Positions 42,064-57,207 of a stretch of DNA of 64,000 bases are shown here, piece after piece. Position numbers and translations under genes: made by a program. Each line of letters opens with the position of its first letter. Position 1 is the first letter of the stretch. Source of the stretch: Haloarcula marina (GTDB lineage Archaea > Halobacteriota > Halobacteria > Halobacteriales > Haloarculaceae); NCBI RefSeq assembly GCF_024218775.1, contig NZ_CP100404.1, forward strand, positions 1,550,001 through 1,614,000. Direction: 5' to 3'. Under the pieces are notes generated by a model. That model was not told where the DNA came from and did no database searches. It saw nothing but the letters and a program-made list of their open reading frames with translations.

Positions 42064-44511
42064 ATGGCGCTGAACCCGATAGGGCTGGCCCCGCTTATCG
42101 TCGTCGCCTGCATCCTCGCCGGGGCGGCGCTGGCCTCGGTGAGCGAGGGATTCGACCGCCGCGTGACGCGGTTCGCCCGCCGCTTGTTCGGCCGGTACGT
42201 CACGGCCGCGCCGGAACGCGAGCGCCAACTCGAAGCGGCCTACATCGGACAGACGTACCGGGGGTACGCGGCCCGAACGCTCCTGATTACCGGGCTCGCC
42301 GCCCTCGGCGGCGCGGCGGCCGGGGCATATGTCGTCGGCGGATTCTTACTCCTCGTCCCGACTATCGTCGACCTGCTGATGGGACTGCCGCGGACGATGG
42401 TGAACGCGCTCGGCATCCGGGGGTTCGAACTCGTTCTGACAGGGCGCCAGACGCTGGGTATCCTCATCGGAAGCGGGGTCGTCTTCGGTATCGGATGCGC
42501 CGCCGTCGCCTACTGGCTTCGCTGGGAACTCCCGCGGAACACGGCGGAGGTGCGTCGGCGGAATATCAACGAGGGGATGACACGCACCATCGCGTTCATG
42601 TACGCGCTCTCGCGCGGTGGGGTCGCATTCCCGGATGTGATGCGCGTGCTGGCGAGGAACGACGATATCTACGGCGAGACGGCCCGGGAGATAAGCATCG
42701 CTATCCGGGAGATGGACATGTTCGGCAAGGACATGATAACGGCCATCGAACGGATGACCGCCCGAACGCCCAGCGAGGAGTTCAAGACCTTCGCGGAGAA
42801 TCTCTCCAGCGTCCTCCAGAGCGGCCAGTCGCTGTCGACGTTCCTCAACGACCAGTACGAGCGGTATCAGGAGGAGGCCGCGGAGCGACAGGCCGACCTG
42901 CTCGAATCGCTCGCCACCATCGCCGAGGCGTACGTCACCATCTTGGTCGCCGGGGTGCTGTTCCTCATCACCATTCTGCTCGTCTTCGGTCTGACGACGA
43001 CGGACACCCTCGTATTCCTGCAACTACTCGGCTACCTCGCGATTCCGCTGGCGAACCTCGGCTTCATGGTGTATCTGGGGCAGAAACTCGACGCCCTGGG
43101 CATCGGGCGAGCGGGAACGACGGGGGTCCTCGACCGGCAAGACCTCTCGGCGCTCGGCCGTCCGAAACCGGTCCAGACGCGGACCGGGGTGACCGACGGC
43201 GGGATGCTCCCCAACGAGGGGGCCAACTGGCGGCGACTCCGGATGTACGACCGCGTCCGGGCGGTGAGACGGACGCTTCGCTCGCCGGTCCAGACGCTCG
43301 TCTGGAACCCCTCAAAAGTGCTGTACCTCGCGGTCCCGGTCGCTATCGTGTTGTTCGCGGTCCGCGCACCGCAGGCGTTCCAGACCGGGTCGATGAACGT
43401 TCGACTGCTCGACGACTTTCTCGTCCAGTCCGCGCTCGTCGTGCTCGGGTCGTTCGCCGTCGTTCGGACGCTCTATACGCGGCGCGTCCAGCGCATCGAG
43501 GCGGCGACGCCGGAACTGCTCGAACGGTTGGCGAGCCTCAACGAGGCGGGGATGACGCTCGTCGAGAGCCTGCGCCGGGTTCGAGGGAGCGAGGTGGGTG
43601 TCCTCTCGCCCGAAGTCGACCGCATCTGGGCGGACATCCGGATGGGCGCGAACGTCGAGGACGCGCTTATCCGGTTCGGCCGCCGAATTCGAACGGTGGC
43701 GATTACGCGGGTGGTGACGCTGGTGACGCACGCGATGCAGGCCTCGGGGCAACTCGGCCGCGTGCTCCGAATCGCCGCCTCCCAGTCGCGGGCGGACCGG
43801 AGACTCCAGAAGCGCCGCCAACAGCAGATGCTCACCTACCTCGTCGTCATCTACGTCTCCTTTCTCGTCTTTCTGGTCATCATCGTCGCCGTCCAAGAGG
43901 TACTGGTCCCCAGTCTCCCCTCGTCCGTGCCGACGCCGCCCTCCTCGAACCGCCTCGGCGTCGGCGTCGACCAGTTCGCACGTCTCGGCCAAGTCGATAA
44001 GGCGGCGTACACACTCGTCTTCTTCCACACGGCGCTGATTCAGGCCGTGTTGACCGGGTTCGTCGGCGGCCAGTTAGGTGAGGGGTCGCTCCGCGACGGG
44101 GCGAAACACGCCGCCGTGTTGCTCGGCTTCGCTTACCTCGTGTTCGTCCTGCTGTCCTCGCCGGTGGCCTCGATGACGATAACCGAGCCTACCGTCGAGA
44201 ACGGCCAGATTTCGGTCGATTCGGCATCGCTGTCCAGCGGCGGATTCCTCGTCGTCCACGCCCACGACGAGGACGGGCGAGTCGTCGGCGTCTCCCCGTA
44301 CCTCGCCCCGGGGTCACACAGCGACGTGTCCGTCCAGTTGGACAACCCGCCGTCGGCGGGCCAGGACGTCGTCGTCGTCGCCCACCGCGACACCAACGGG
44401 AACGGCGTCCTCGACTACGACTTCGAGTTCCCCGGTTCCGACGCGACCGACCGACCCTACCCGGCCTCCGGGCAGAGCCAGACCGTCTCGGTGACGGTCG
44501 AGTTGGAGTGA
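42064..44511 (+). CDS. type II secretion F / PilC-TadC-like membrane platform protein with C-terminal extension
   Basis: The 815-residue platform protein pairs with the upstream ATPase. Two GspF-type domains are recognisable (about 165-340 with SRGGVAFPDVMRVLA; about 475-640 with LNEAGMTLVESLRRVRGSE). They alternate with about nine membrane helices. A final membrane segment near 690 is followed by a 110-residue extracellular beta domain resembling haloarchaeal DUF7282: VSPYLAPGSHSDVSV and HRDTNGNGVLDYDFEF. Haloarchaeal PilC proteins are usually shorter and, as far as I know, lack this end. The gap to the ATPase is one base. Confidence 0.9.
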   Translation: MALNPIGLAPLIVVACILAGAALASVSEGFDRRVTRFARRLFGRYVTAAPERERQLEAAYIGQTYRGYAARTLLITGLAALGGAAAGAYVVGGFLLLVPTIVDLLMGLPRTMVNALGIRGFELVLTGRQTLGILIGSGVVFGIGCAAVAYWLRWELPRNTAEVRRRNINEGMTRTIAFMYALSRGGVAFPDVMRVLARNDDIYGETAREISIAIREMDMFGKDMITAIERMTARTPSEEFKTFAENLSSVLQSGQSLSTFLNDQYERYQEEAAERQADLLESLATIAEAYVTILVAGVLFLITILLVFGLTTTDTLVFLQLLGYLAIPLANLGFMVYLGQKLDALGIGRAGTTGVLDRQDLSALGRPKPVQTRTGVTDGGMLPNEGANWRRLRMYDRVRAVRRTLRSPVQTLVWNPSKVLYLAVPVAIVLFAVRAPQAFQTGSMNVRLLDDFLVQSALVVLGSFAVVRTLYTRRVQRIEAATPELLERLASLNEAGMTLVESLRRVRGSEVGVLSPEVDRIWADIRMGANVEDALIRFGRRIRTVAITRVVTLVTHAMQASGQLGRVLRIAASQSRADRRLQKRRQQQMLTYLVVIYVSFLVFLVIIVAVQEVLVPSLPSSVPTPPSSNRLGVGVDQFARLGQVDKAAYTLVFFHTALIQAVLTGFVGGQLGEGSLRDGAKHAAVLLGFAYLVFVLLSSPVASMTITEPTVENGQISVDSASLSSGGFLVVHAHDEDGRVVGVSPYLAPGSHSDVSVQLDNPPSAGQDVVVVAHRDTNGNGVLDYDFEFPGSDATDRPYPASGQSQTVSVTVELE

Positions 44512-44564
44512 CTCCGGGTCGGGAATGAATGGGTTTACCCTCGCCCACCGGATACCGACAGCCG

Positions 44565-46217
44565 ATGGAGTTCGCTGACTTCGCCGCCCGCGCGTCCGAA
44601 ATCGAGTCCGAGAGCGCCGATATCGCCATCACGGAATCGGTCACCGAACTGCTCGGCGAGGCGGACGACGACTTGGCGACGCTCGCGCGGTTCGTGCAGG
44701 GGCGGGTGTTCCCCGCCCACGAGTCGACGACGCTCGATATCGGGCCGCGATTGTGCTACGAGGCCATCGCGCGCGCCGCGGGGCAGAACGTGAGCGCCGA
44801 CGACGTGGAGACCCGGTTGGCCGAGCGGGGTGAAATCGGCGAGGTGGCGGCGAGCTACGACTTCGGGGGGCAGCGCGGCCTGGCCGCGTTCGGGTCCGGC
44901 GGCGAGGACGCGCTCACCGTCGCGACCGTCGCCGACGAACTGTCGGCTCTCGCCGCCGTGACGGGGTCGGGGAGCCAGGAGACGAAAGTCGACATGCTGT
45001 TCGGGCTATTCAACCGCGCGGACCCCGAGGAAGCCCGCTATCTCGCACGCCTCGTCCTCTCGGAGATGCGTATCGGGGTCGGCGACGGCACCGTCCGCGA
45101 CGCCATCGCGGCCGCCTTCGACGCGCCGGTCGACGCCGTCGAACGTGCGCTCCAGGTCTCGAACGACTACGGCTACGTCGCCGAGGTGGCCCGCGACGAG
45201 GGCGAAACGGGACTCGCCGCAATCGACCTCGAAGTCGGCCGCCCAGTGCAAGCGATGCTCGCCCAGGCCGGGACGAGTACCGGGGCGCTCGAAGACTGGG
45301 AAGCGGTCGCCGTCGAGTGGAAGTACGACGGCGCTCGCGTACAGGTCCACTTCGACGGCGAGTCGGCCCGCCTGTTCTCGCGAAACATGGAGGAGGTGAC
45401 CGACCCGCTTCCCGAAATCGTCGCCACCGTCGACGACGCGCTGGAGACACCGGCTATCCTCGACGGCGAGGTGGTCGCCGTCGACGACGACGGCGCGCCG
45501 CTCCCGTTTCAGGAGGTCCTCCGGCGGTTCCGCCGGAAACACGACGTGGCCGCCACCCGCGAGGACGTGACCGTCCGTCTGCATCTGTTCGACTGTCTGC
45601 ACGCCGACGGCGAGGATTTGCTCGACGCGCCGTTGCGCGAGCGACACGACCGCCTCGAATCGCTGTTTCCCCCGGATACCGTCTCGGACCTGTGGACCAC
45701 CGACGACCCGGCCCGAATCGCGGACATCGAGGCCGAAGCGCTGGAGGCGGGCCACGAGGGAATCATGCTGAAGGACCCCGACGCGGCGTACACGCCCGGC
45801 AAGCGCGGGAAGAACTGGCGCAAGCGCAAACCCGACGTGGAGACGCTCGACTGCGTGATCACCGGGGCCGAATGGGGCGAAGGCCGCCGGGCGAACGTCC
45901 TCGGAACGTTCGAACTCTCGGTACGCACGGACGACGGATTCGCGCACGTCGGCAACGTCGCCACCGGGTTCACCGACGCGGAACTGGACGCGGTGACCGA
46001 GCGCCTCGAACCGCACATCTCTGCCGAATCCGGGCGCGAAGTGGCCCTCGACCCGCATCTCGTCTTCGAGGTCGGCTACGAGGAGATACAGACCTCTTCG
46101 AACTACGACGCCGGGTACGCGCTCCGGTTCCCCCGCTTTCTCGCCGTCCGCGAGGACAAGACCCCCGACGATGCGGACTCGCTGTCGCGGGTCGGACGAC
46201 TCGCCGACGCCGAGTGA
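44565..46217 (+). CDS. lig: ATP-dependent DNA ligase
   Basis: Seals nicks in DNA replication and repair. The 550-residue archaeal-type ligase has an N-terminal DNA-binding domain (1-200). The adenylation motif I is EWKYDGARVQ with nucleophile Lys253, motif III is FSRNME, motif IV is EGIMLKDP, motif V is KPDVETLDCVI, and the C-terminal OB fold has FEVGYEEIQTS. ATG at 44565 (MEFADFAARA) is the family start; an in-frame ATG 36 bases upstream is less likely. It stands behind the pilus genes but is unrelated to them. Confidence 0.95.
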   Translation: MEFADFAARASEIESESADIAITESVTELLGEADDDLATLARFVQGRVFPAHESTTLDIGPRLCYEAIARAAGQNVSADDVETRLAERGEIGEVAASYDFGGQRGLAAFGSGGEDALTVATVADELSALAAVTGSGSQETKVDMLFGLFNRADPEEARYLARLVLSEMRIGVGDGTVRDAIAAAFDAPVDAVERALQVSNDYGYVAEVARDEGETGLAAIDLEVGRPVQAMLAQAGTSTGALEDWEAVAVEWKYDGARVQVHFDGESARLFSRNMEEVTDPLPEIVATVDDALETPAILDGEVVAVDDDGAPLPFQEVLRRFRRKHDVAATREDVTVRLHLFDCLHADGEDLLDAPLRERHDRLESLFPPDTVSDLWTTDDPARIADIEAEALEAGHEGIMLKDPDAAYTPGKRGKNWRKRKPDVETLDCVITGAEWGEGRRANVLGTFELSVRTDDGFAHVGNVATGFTDAELDAVTERLEPHISAESGREVALDPHLVFEVGYEEIQTSSNYDAGYALRFPRFLAVREDKTPDDADSLSRVGRLADAE

Positions 46218-46264
46218 CCGCGGCGACCGATAGTCGTATCCCACCGGTGCGTGTACGCCCGTCC

Positions 46265-47011
46265 ATGACCATCAGACACGACGGTATCACGGCCGAATGG
46301 CTCGGGTACGCGACGCTCAAACTATCGGACGGCGAGACGACGGTCTATCTCGACCCCGGGCGATACGGCGTCCTCACCGGCGAGTGGGAACCCGATACGC
46401 CCGGCGTCGGCCATCCGAAGACGCGTGACTACGCGCCGAAGGACGGCGATATCGTCTGTGTCACGCACATTCATCACTACGACCCGGACGGCATCCGTCG
46501 CGTCGCCAGCGACGACGCCACCGTCGTCGCGTTCGAGGGCATCAACGTCCACCAGTCTGACCGCGACCTCGATAGACTCGCGGACCTCGACTACGAGGTC
46601 CGAAAAGTCGGGATGGAAGACGAACTGCTCGTCGGCGACGTGCCTATCTGGACGATGCCAGCGTACAACCGCGAAGACGGCCCGAACGTCGACGCGAACG
46701 GCGACCCGCACCATCCGAAGGGTATCGGCTGTGGATTCCTCGTCGCGCTGGACGACACCCGCGTGTTCTGGCCGGGCGATTCGGACGTGCTCCCGGGCCA
46801 CGCCGAACTCGACGTGTCGCTGTTCGTCCCGTCTATCTCACAGAGCTATACGATGGACCGTCACAGCGCGGCCGACCTCGCCGCGGAGATGGACCCGGAC
46901 CTCGTCCTCCCCATCCACTACAACACGTTCACCGCGCTTGAGGCGGACGACGAGGCGTTCGCCGCCGACGTGGCGGGCCGTCGAGTCCCGGTCGTCTTGG
47001 ACCGCGACTGA
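46265..47011 (+). CDS. MBL-fold metal-dependent hydrolase (UlaG-like)
   Basis: A 248-residue metallo-beta-lactamase-fold protein. TIRHDGITAEWLGYATLKL is the first strand pair, THIHHYDPDGI the HxHxxD motif, FWPGDSDVLP the Asp ligand region and VLPIHYNTF the final His. The ATG at 46265 (MTIRHDGI) fits the family. It follows DNA ligase by 47 bases; a role in nucleic acid metabolism cannot be inferred from that alone. Confidence 0.88.
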   Translation: MTIRHDGITAEWLGYATLKLSDGETTVYLDPGRYGVLTGEWEPDTPGVGHPKTRDYAPKDGDIVCVTHIHHYDPDGIRRVASDDATVVAFEGINVHQSDRDLDRLADLDYEVRKVGMEDELLVGDVPIWTMPAYNREDGPNVDANGDPHHPKGIGCGFLVALDDTRVFWPGDSDVLPGHAELDVSLFVPSISQSYTMDRHSAADLAAEMDPDLVLPIHYNTFTALEADDEAFAADVAGRRVPVVLDRD

Positions 47012-47020
47012 CGAACTCGG

Positions 47021-47182
47021 TCACTCGGCCGCCGCCAGCGAGTCGAACCGGTCCCAGCATTCACAGTCGAGGTCCTCCAAACTCGTCACTTCGTCGGGGA
47101 AGGAACTCACGGGCATCCCGTCGTCGAACTGGTCGCACTCCTCGCGGTGCAGCGAGAAGTCGTCGCTGGACATGACGGGCAT
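47021..47182 (-). CDS. small acidic protein, unknown
   Basis: A 53-residue protein (MPVMSSDDFSLHRE...) with CECWDRF near the C-terminus and one further Cys (EECDQF), possibly metal binding. Second ATG three codons in. The frame extends far upstream, but only this part has the acidic haloarchaeal composition. A TATA-like stretch (ATCTCGCTATACTCG, minus strand) lies just upstream. It sits between the convergent MBL gene and top6A. Confidence 0.5.
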   Translation of the reverse strand: MPVMSSDDFSLHREECDQFDDGMPVSSFPDEVTSLEDLDCECWDRFDSLAAAE

Positions 47183-47235
47183 GGCTATAGTCTGCGAGTA
47201 TAGCGAGATAAAGTTTCGTTCTCGGGCAGTCTTCG

Positions 47236-48339
47236 CTACAACACGCCCATCTCGGTCAGGCGCTCTGGGAGGTAGGTATCGGTCACGAAGTCGAGGCCGC
47301 GCGAGGCGAGCGCCTGCTGTTCCGCCTTCTTCCCGATGTCGAGTTGGAGTTCGATTTGCTCCTTCCAGAAGTCGGTCTGGAAGCGGGGGTCTTCCAGTTC
47401 CGATTCCAGCGCGTTGATGTCCGAATCGCTCAGCGGGTCCGTCGGCAGGTCGTAGTCGACGATGTCCTGTGGCCGGATGCCGACGAACTCCGCCTCCGGC
47501 GTCGCGAGGTACTCCGAGAGGTGGGCCGACTTGATGGACCCGTAGGCGACGGACCCGTAGATGCGGTACGACCACGGGTCGCCGTCTGTGAAGACCACGA
47601 CTGGCAGGTCGAGTTCGTCGTGGAGGCGCTTGGTGATGCGCCGGGTCGCCCGCGCCGGTTGCCCTTTGAGGTGGACGACGATGACGTTGTACTCCTCGTC
47701 GAACCCGTTCTCGACGAGTCGGTCCCGCATCCCGCCGGTCTCCACGCACAGGATGAAGTCGGCGTCGTGGTCGAGGAACTCGATGGTGTCGGGGTTGTTC
47801 GGAATCTGATACCCCCCTTCGCCAACGTCCTCCTGACAGTGTATCTCGCGCTCGCCGCGGCGGGTCTGCTCGCGAATCTGGAGCGGCCCCATCAGCGTCG
47901 CCCCCGACTCCTCCGGGCGCATGTGGAAGTCCTCGCGGGTGACCTCAGAGACGATTTCCAAGTCCTCGACGAGGTCGTTGGACTCGTCCTGGCTCTCGAA
48001 CTGCGCTTCTTCGAGGTCCCACGACTCGGAGAGGTAGTACAGTTCACGCAGGGTCGACGAGCGGTCCTCGTCGAGTTGTTGCGCGAGGAAATCGATGGTG
48101 TAGGTCGCTTTCAACAGCTTCTCCGCCCCGGAGACGGTCTTGGCCGACCGCGTCGACTGCCGGTCGCCGTACACCCACACGTCCTTGTCCTCGTCGTACT
48201 CGATGTTGGACTTGGTCCGGGTGGGAATCGACATCGTGGGCACGTCGCCCTCTGCGAACTGGTCGTAGAACTCCGCCGCGAGGTCGATGAGTTTCTCGCG
48301 GGCCACTCTCGATTGGGGTGCGTCGTTGTCCGTGCTCAT
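47236..48339 (-). CDS. top6A: DNA topoisomerase VI subunit A
   Basis: Top6A is the Spo11-like cleavage subunit of type IIB topoisomerase. The 367-residue protein has the 5Y-CAP domain with the catalytic tyrosine region [12 protein letters not shown] (Tyr101/Tyr102). The Toprim domain has [12 protein letters not shown] and [22 protein letters not shown] at 48339 (MSTDNDAPQ). It directly follows top6B with a 2-base gap, so the A2B2 enzyme is made from one transcript. Confidence 0.96.
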   Translation of the reverse strand: MSTDNDAPQSRVAREKLIDLAAEFYDQFAEGDVPTMSIPTRTKSNIEYDEDKDVWVYGDRQSTRSAKTVSGAEKLLKATYTIDFLAQQLDEDRSSTLRELYYLSESWDLEEAQFESQDESNDLVEDLEIVSEVTREDFHMRPEESGATLMGPLQIREQTRRGEREIHCQEDVGEGGYQIPNNPDTIEFLDHDADFILCVETGGMRDRLVENGFDEEYNVIVVHLKGQPARATRRITKRLHDELDLPVVVFTDGDPWSYRIYGSVAYGSIKSAHLSEYLATPEAEFVGIRPQDIVDYDLPTDPLSDSDINALESELEDPRFQTDFWKEQIELQLDIGKKAEQQALASRGLDFVTDTYLPERLTEMGVL

Positions 48340-48341
48340 GG

Positions 48342-50732
48342 TTAGGCGTCCACCGTCAGTTTCTCGTCTTCGACACCGTCGACGGAGACGGTGAACTCGG
48401 CGTCGTCTGTCACGCGGTACTCCAGCGTCGCGGACTCGCCAGCGGCGACGGTCGGCGACCACTTCACGAACCACTCGCCGTCCATCTCGACCACCGTCGC
48501 CCCGTTCGTGTCCTGGGGTTCGGCGGTGACGATGTCGGTCAGGTCCACGTCGGCGTTCGTGTCGTCGTTGTTCTCGACGGTCAACCGGACCGTCTCGCCG
48601 TCGAACTCGCGTTCGACGAGGACGTTGTTCATGATCCGGGCCAGCGAGTCGTCGATGTGCAACTCGTCGTTGCCCGTCACTTCGGTCAGTTTCTCGGCCA
48701 TCTCGGGGAGGATGGTCGCGAGTTTGTCCTGCTTCTTCCGGCGCTGTTGGAGCGAGCGGCGCTTGTTGAGGTAACTCTTGAGTTCGCGGGCGGCCTCCCG
48801 GATGGCGAGTTCGATTTCGTCTTCCATCTCGGGGATGTTCGCGATGGCGTCCTTGGACTCGCTCGTGAAGGGCACGTTCGTCGACGCGACGTGGACCATG
48901 ATGACCGCCGGACCGTTCGGAATGCCCGACCCGCCGGGTTGGTCCAAGTTGTAGTTGCGCCAGTTGATGCCCTTGATGACGTCCGTCGTCGCACAGGCCC
49001 CGCGCTGATAGACGAGGGGGACGCGGTTAGCGAAGCGCATCACGTCGACGGGCCCGTCGGCCTGGAGGTCGCCGCCGTAGGCGATGCCCGCCTCGACGAT
49101 GAACGGGTCGCCGCCGTGGACGGCCGCATCGCGGGTCGAGGCGGCGTAGAAGTCGGCCTCGAACTCCTTGCGAAGCCCCTTCTCGACGAGGTCCGCGCCG
49201 ATGGGCGAGAGGCAGTCGGTCGGCGGGGCGATGATGTCCGTCTCGCGCATCGCCTCCAGTAGATTACTCGCCGTATCCCGGTCGTCCGCGACTTCGGAGA
49301 CGTTCGGCGGGTCGTCGGGGACGGGGACGGCGGCGTCCCACAACTGGTCGAGGACGTTCTCGCGGGCCGTCTCGCCGAAGGTGGCGTCGTCGTGTTCCTC
49401 GGTCATGTCGGCCGCCCGGTCGACGTACCGGCGGAACTCGTCTCGGGTGAGGCGGTGGCGACTCTCCGTGTCGAACTTCTCCGCGAGTCGACTCGCCATC
49501 CCCTCGATGGCCGCGTCGTCTTTCCGCACGGTGGTCGCCGCGTCGACCAGTTCGTACAGGTCGCTGTTTCGTTCGGCCGTCACCGCGGCCCACGCGGCCT
49601 CGACGGCGTTCTCTCGAACCGTGGACCCGAACGTAGTGTCGTGTGCGGCCTCGGCGTCTTCGGCGGCGTCGGCGACGATGGCCTCGATTTCGTGGTGGGC
49701 CACGCGGTCGCGGTCGTGGATTTCGTCGGACACGGCGGCGGCGAACTCGGCGGTGGCCGTCGCGCCCTTGTTGGCGACGGCCTCCTCGACGGCCGTCTCG
49801 ATATCCACGTCCTCGTGGTGTTGGGGCGGCTTCCACGCCATCCCGCGGCCGAAGTGGCGGTCGTTGAAGTTGGCGATGATGCTGTCGGCCGTCTTCCCGC
49901 CGACGCGGGTGAACTCCCCTTGGACGAACCCAGAGATAGAGTAGGATTCCGTGGCTTCGAGCATCTTCAGGAGCGTCCCGAGTTCGACGCCGTGGGGGTG
50001 GGGCCGAATCTCGGAGGTCTCGGCGGGGAGTTCCGCGCCCTCGACGCGTTCGTACTTCAGGGGCTCGTCGAGGCCCGGTTCGTCGAACTCGATGCGGGCG
50101 TGGGGGTTGACGACGGCGGTGTCCTGAATGTAGTCGTGGAGGCTCCCGCGCGAGCGCATGTTCGCCTCCATCTCCAACTCGATGCGCGTCCCGTGGGGCC
50201 GTTCCCACGAGGTGGTCTCGTCGACGCTAATCTCGGGTTCGTTCGTGTCGGTGTCGACGATGAGTTCGAAGTACTGCGCCTCGGACTGGCCCTTCGGCCG
50301 CGAGGTGATTTTCGCGGGCTTCCCCGAGGTGAGTTGGGAGTAGAGGACGGCGGCGGAGATACCGATACCCTGCTGACCGCGGCTCTGCTCGCGGGCGTGG
50401 AATCGGGAACCGTACAGCAGTTTCCCGAAGATTTTGGGGAGTTGTTCTTTCGTGATGCCAGGACCGTTGTCCTCGACGACGAGGCGGTAGTAGTCGCCGA
50501 CTTCCTGAATCTCGACGTAGATGTCGGGCTTGATTCCGGCCTCCTCACAGGCGTCAAGCGCGTTGTCGACGGCCTCCTTGACGGCTGTGACGAGCGCTCG
50601 GGCGTTCGAGTCGAACCCGAGCATGTGCTTGTTTTTCTCGAAGAACTCGGCGATGGAGATGGCCCGCTGGGACTCGGCCAACTCCTCGGCGATGCCCTCG
50701 CCTTCGCCGAGTCGCGACTGATACGAGGTCAT
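48342..50732 (-). CDS. top6B: DNA topoisomerase VI subunit B
   Basis: The 796-residue ATPase subunit opens and closes the DNA gate of topoisomerase VI. The GHKL domain (about 1-230) has [20 protein letters not shown] and [15 protein letters not shown]. An H2TH and a large acidic insertion follow (about 330-510), then the transducer domain with [11 protein letters not shown]. At the C-terminus about 90 residues form an Ig-like tail ([16 protein letters not shown]). Haloarchaeal Top6B proteins are known to be long. Divergent from gyrB; the TATA box TTTTAA is at 50760-50765 on the minus strand. Confidence 0.95.
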   Translation of the reverse strand: MTSYQSRLGEGEGIAEELAESQRAISIAEFFEKNKHMLGFDSNARALVTAVKEAVDNALDACEEAGIKPDIYVEIQEVGDYYRLVVEDNGPGITKEQLPKIFGKLLYGSRFHAREQSRGQQGIGISAAVLYSQLTSGKPAKITSRPKGQSEAQYFELIVDTDTNEPEISVDETTSWERPHGTRIELEMEANMRSRGSLHDYIQDTAVVNPHARIEFDEPGLDEPLKYERVEGAELPAETSEIRPHPHGVELGTLLKMLEATESYSISGFVQGEFTRVGGKTADSIIANFNDRHFGRGMAWKPPQHHEDVDIETAVEEAVANKGATATAEFAAAVSDEIHDRDRVAHHEIEAIVADAAEDAEAAHDTTFGSTVRENAVEAAWAAVTAERNSDLYELVDAATTVRKDDAAIEGMASRLAEKFDTESRHRLTRDEFRRYVDRAADMTEEHDDATFGETARENVLDQLWDAAVPVPDDPPNVSEVADDRDTASNLLEAMRETDIIAPPTDCLSPIGADLVEKGLRKEFEADFYAASTRDAAVHGGDPFIVEAGIAYGGDLQADGPVDVMRFANRVPLVYQRGACATTDVIKGINWRNYNLDQPGGSGIPNGPAVIMVHVASTNVPFTSESKDAIANIPEMEDEIELAIREAARELKSYLNKRRSLQQRRKKQDKLATILPEMAEKLTEVTGNDELHIDDSLARIMNNVLVEREFDGETVRLTVENNDDTNADVDLTDIVTAEPQDTNGATVVEMDGEWFVKWSPTVAAGESATLEYRVTDDAEFTVSVDGVEDEKLTVDA

Positions 50733-50759
50733 TTCGTGGGGTACGTACCGCCGTCGGGG

Positions 50760-50765
50760 TTAAAA
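50760..50765 (-). promoter_or_regulatory. TATA box of top6BA
   Basis: On the minus strand the sequence reads CCTTTTAACC about 30 bases before the top6B ATG. A perfect 10-base palindrome GGTACGTACC at 50740-50749 lies between this box and the start, over the expected transcription start. Confidence 0.55.
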
Positions 50766-50907
50766 GGTAATCGCCACCGGGGTGAAAGTGGACTGACCGG
50801 GTCCGCGTGCGGGCCCGCAGTAAGGCGGTACTATCGCATCGCGGCGGCCGTTCGGTAAGCGCTCGTTACGCCTCGACCCGCCGGCCGCGCACACGCGCGT
50901 GCGGGAG

Positions 50908-50913
50908 TTTTAT
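50908..50913 (+). promoter_or_regulatory. TATA box of gyrBA
   Basis: GAGTTTTATGAG about 33-38 bases before the gyrB ATG (50946). The 213-base gap shared with top6B holds both promoters, pointing away from each other, and nothing else recognisable. Confidence 0.6.
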
Positions 50914-50930
50914 GAGCAGTGACCTTCTAG

Positions 50931-55324
<4,394 letters not shown>

Positions 55325-55426
55325 CACCGCGAGCGAAGCGAACGGCCCTCTTTACCCGCAACCTGACGTTTCTCACCTCCGTACACCAACTATGCAGACA
55401 CAGCGACAGGCTCCGGGAAGCCGACG

Positions 55427-56221
55427 ATGACGTCGTCCATGGTCATCGCTCACCGCGGATTCGCGGGCCAGTTCCCCGAGAACACGGTCCGGAGCGTTCG
55501 TGGGGCCGCGGCGGCGGACGCGGCGATGGTCGAGATAGACGTGCAACCGACCGCCGACGGCGACGTGGTGGCGTTCCACGACCGACGACTCGACGACGGC
55601 GGTGAGAGCCGTGGCGTCACCGACGAGAGGGGCGTCGTCTGGGAGCGGTCGACGGCGACAGTGACGAGCGCGAGAGTGTTGGGAACCGAGGAGCGGGTGC
55701 CGCTCCTGTCGGAGGTTTTCGAGGCACTACCTCCCGCAGTCGGCGTCAACGTCGAACTGAAGAATCCGGGGAGCGACGCGATTCGGCCCGGAGAGGCCCT
55801 CGGCGAACCTGCGAGGGAGGCCGCTCGACGGCGGTGGCAATCGTTCGTCACGTCCGTCCTCGCGGTGGCCGACCGCTTCGAACACGACGTACTCTACTCG
55901 TCGTTCTGCGAGGGGGCGCTCGCGGCCGTCGATTCGGTCGCACCCGGGGAATCGCTCGCCGTCCTCGTCGAACCGGGCGGGGCCGACGCCGGGGCGACCG
56001 TCGCCCGCCGCTACGATGTCGATGCGATAAACCACCCGCTCGCGGTGCTTCGTGCGGACGCCACACTCCCGGCGTCGCTCCAGACCGCCGCCGACGCAGT
56101 CGACGCCTCGCGGTACGTCTGGACGGTGACCGATTGGCGAGCGGCCGACCGGGCGCTCGCGAGCGGTGCAGACGGTATCATCGCTGACTATGCCGGGCTG
56201 ACCGCCTATCGGGACGACTAG
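55427..56221 (+). CDS. glycerophosphodiester phosphodiesterase
   Basis: The 264-residue protein hydrolyses glycerophosphodiesters to glycerol 3-phosphate and an alcohol. Catalytic residues are in IAHRGFAGQFPENT (His9, Glu18), then EIDVQPTADGDVVAFHD with the metal-binding Glu/Asp and the second His. Mid motifs VNVELKNPG and VLVEPGG also fit the GDPD family. No signal peptide, so cytosolic. It ends with a 4-base overlap against the convergent arginase gene. Confidence 0.92.
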   Translation: MTSSMVIAHRGFAGQFPENTVRSVRGAAAADAAMVEIDVQPTADGDVVAFHDRRLDDGGESRGVTDERGVVWERSTATVTSARVLGTEERVPLLSEVFEALPPAVGVNVELKNPGSDAIRPGEALGEPAREAARRRWQSFVTSVLAVADRFEHDVLYSSFCEGALAAVDSVAPGESLAVLVEPGGADAGATVARRYDVDAINHPLAVLRADATLPASLQTAADAVDASRYVWTVTDWRAADRALASGADGIIADYAGLTAYRDD

Positions 56222-57132
56222 AGAACTCGCTTACCGAAGGCGCTCGCGGCGAGTTCGCAGGCGAGTTCGGCGGTCCGGTTGTGGTCGTCGAGAATCGGGT
56301 TCACCTCGACCATCTCCATCGACCGGAGTCGGTCACGGTACTCGGCGACGTGTTCCATCGCGCTGTGGGCCTCTCGGTAGGAGACGCCGCCGCGGACGGG
56401 CGTCCCGACGCCGGGGGCTTCCGTGGGGTCCAGCCAGTCCAAATCGAGCGAGACGTGAATCCCGTCGGTCCCGTCGGTCGCGATTTCGATGGCTTCCGCG
56501 ACGACTTCCGGGACGCTCCGGGCGTCAAGGTCGGACATCGTGTAGGCCGTCACGTCGCTCTCGTGGATGAGTTCCCGTTCGCCGTCATCGACGCTCCGCA
56601 GGCCGACGATAGCCACGTTTTCCTCGCTCACGGCGGGGGTGTGCGCCCACGACTCGTCGGCGAACGGGCCTTTCCCGAGGATGGCCGCCAGCGACATCCC
56701 GTGGATGTTGCCGCTGGGCGTCGTCAGCGGCGTGTTGAAGTCGCCGTGGGCGTCGAACCAGATGACGCCGAGCGACTCGTCCGGGTCGGCCGCTCCAGCG
56801 ACGGTGCCGATGGCGATGGAGTGGTCGCCGCCGAGGACGAGGGGGAACTCGCCGTCGGCGACCGTCCCCTCGACGGCGCGCGTCACGTCTTCGCACACTT
56901 CCTCGGTCTCTCGGCGAAACTTCGCTCGCCCGCCGTGTGGCTGGTTCGCGTCCGGGTCGCGTTCCTCCGGCCGCGGGACGGCGAGGTCGCCGCCGTCGAG
57001 GCAGTCGATACCGAGGGTTCCTAACTGCTTGGCGAGTCCGCCGTATCGAATCGCGGAGGGTCCCATGTCGACTCCGCGCCGGTCCGCTCCGAGGTCCATC
57101 GGGACGCCGAGTACGCGTACGGTCCTGTCCAT
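56218..57132 (-). CDS. arginase/agmatinase family ureohydrolase (probable arginase)
   Basis: A 304-residue binuclear manganese hydrolase. Metal ligands are in [18 protein letters not shown] and SLDLDWLDP, and [11 protein letters not shown] is also conserved. The N-terminus [21 protein letters not shown] matches the arginase (RocF) branch, which turns arginine into ornithine and urea. Agmatinase activity cannot be fully excluded by motif reading. Monocistronic; the upstream 60 bases hold its promoter (AATAAAG-type region, minus strand CTTTATT). Confidence 0.92.
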   Translation of the reverse strand: MDRTVRVLGVPMDLGADRRGVDMGPSAIRYGGLAKQLGTLGIDCLDGGDLAVPRPEERDPDANQPHGGRAKFRRETEEVCEDVTRAVEGTVADGEFPLVLGGDHSIAIGTVAGAADPDESLGVIWFDAHGDFNTPLTTPSGNIHGMSLAAILGKGPFADESWAHTPAVSEENVAIVGLRSVDDGERELIHESDVTAYTMSDLDARSVPEVVAEAIEIATDGTDGIHVSLDLDWLDPTEAPGVGTPVRGGVSYREAHSAMEHVAEYRDRLRSMEMVEVNPILDDHNRTAELACELAASAFGKRVL

Positions 57133-57207
57133 ACCCGACGTTGACGGTCCAGCGAATAAAGCACAGGGGCATCCATTTCCGTCCTGACTACGATACCTCG
57201 TACCAAT

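Noticed and set aside
40740-42203. 487-codon open frame antisense to the pilus ATPase
   Set aside because: The opposite strand has Walker A and B and His box; this frame has no recognisable feature.
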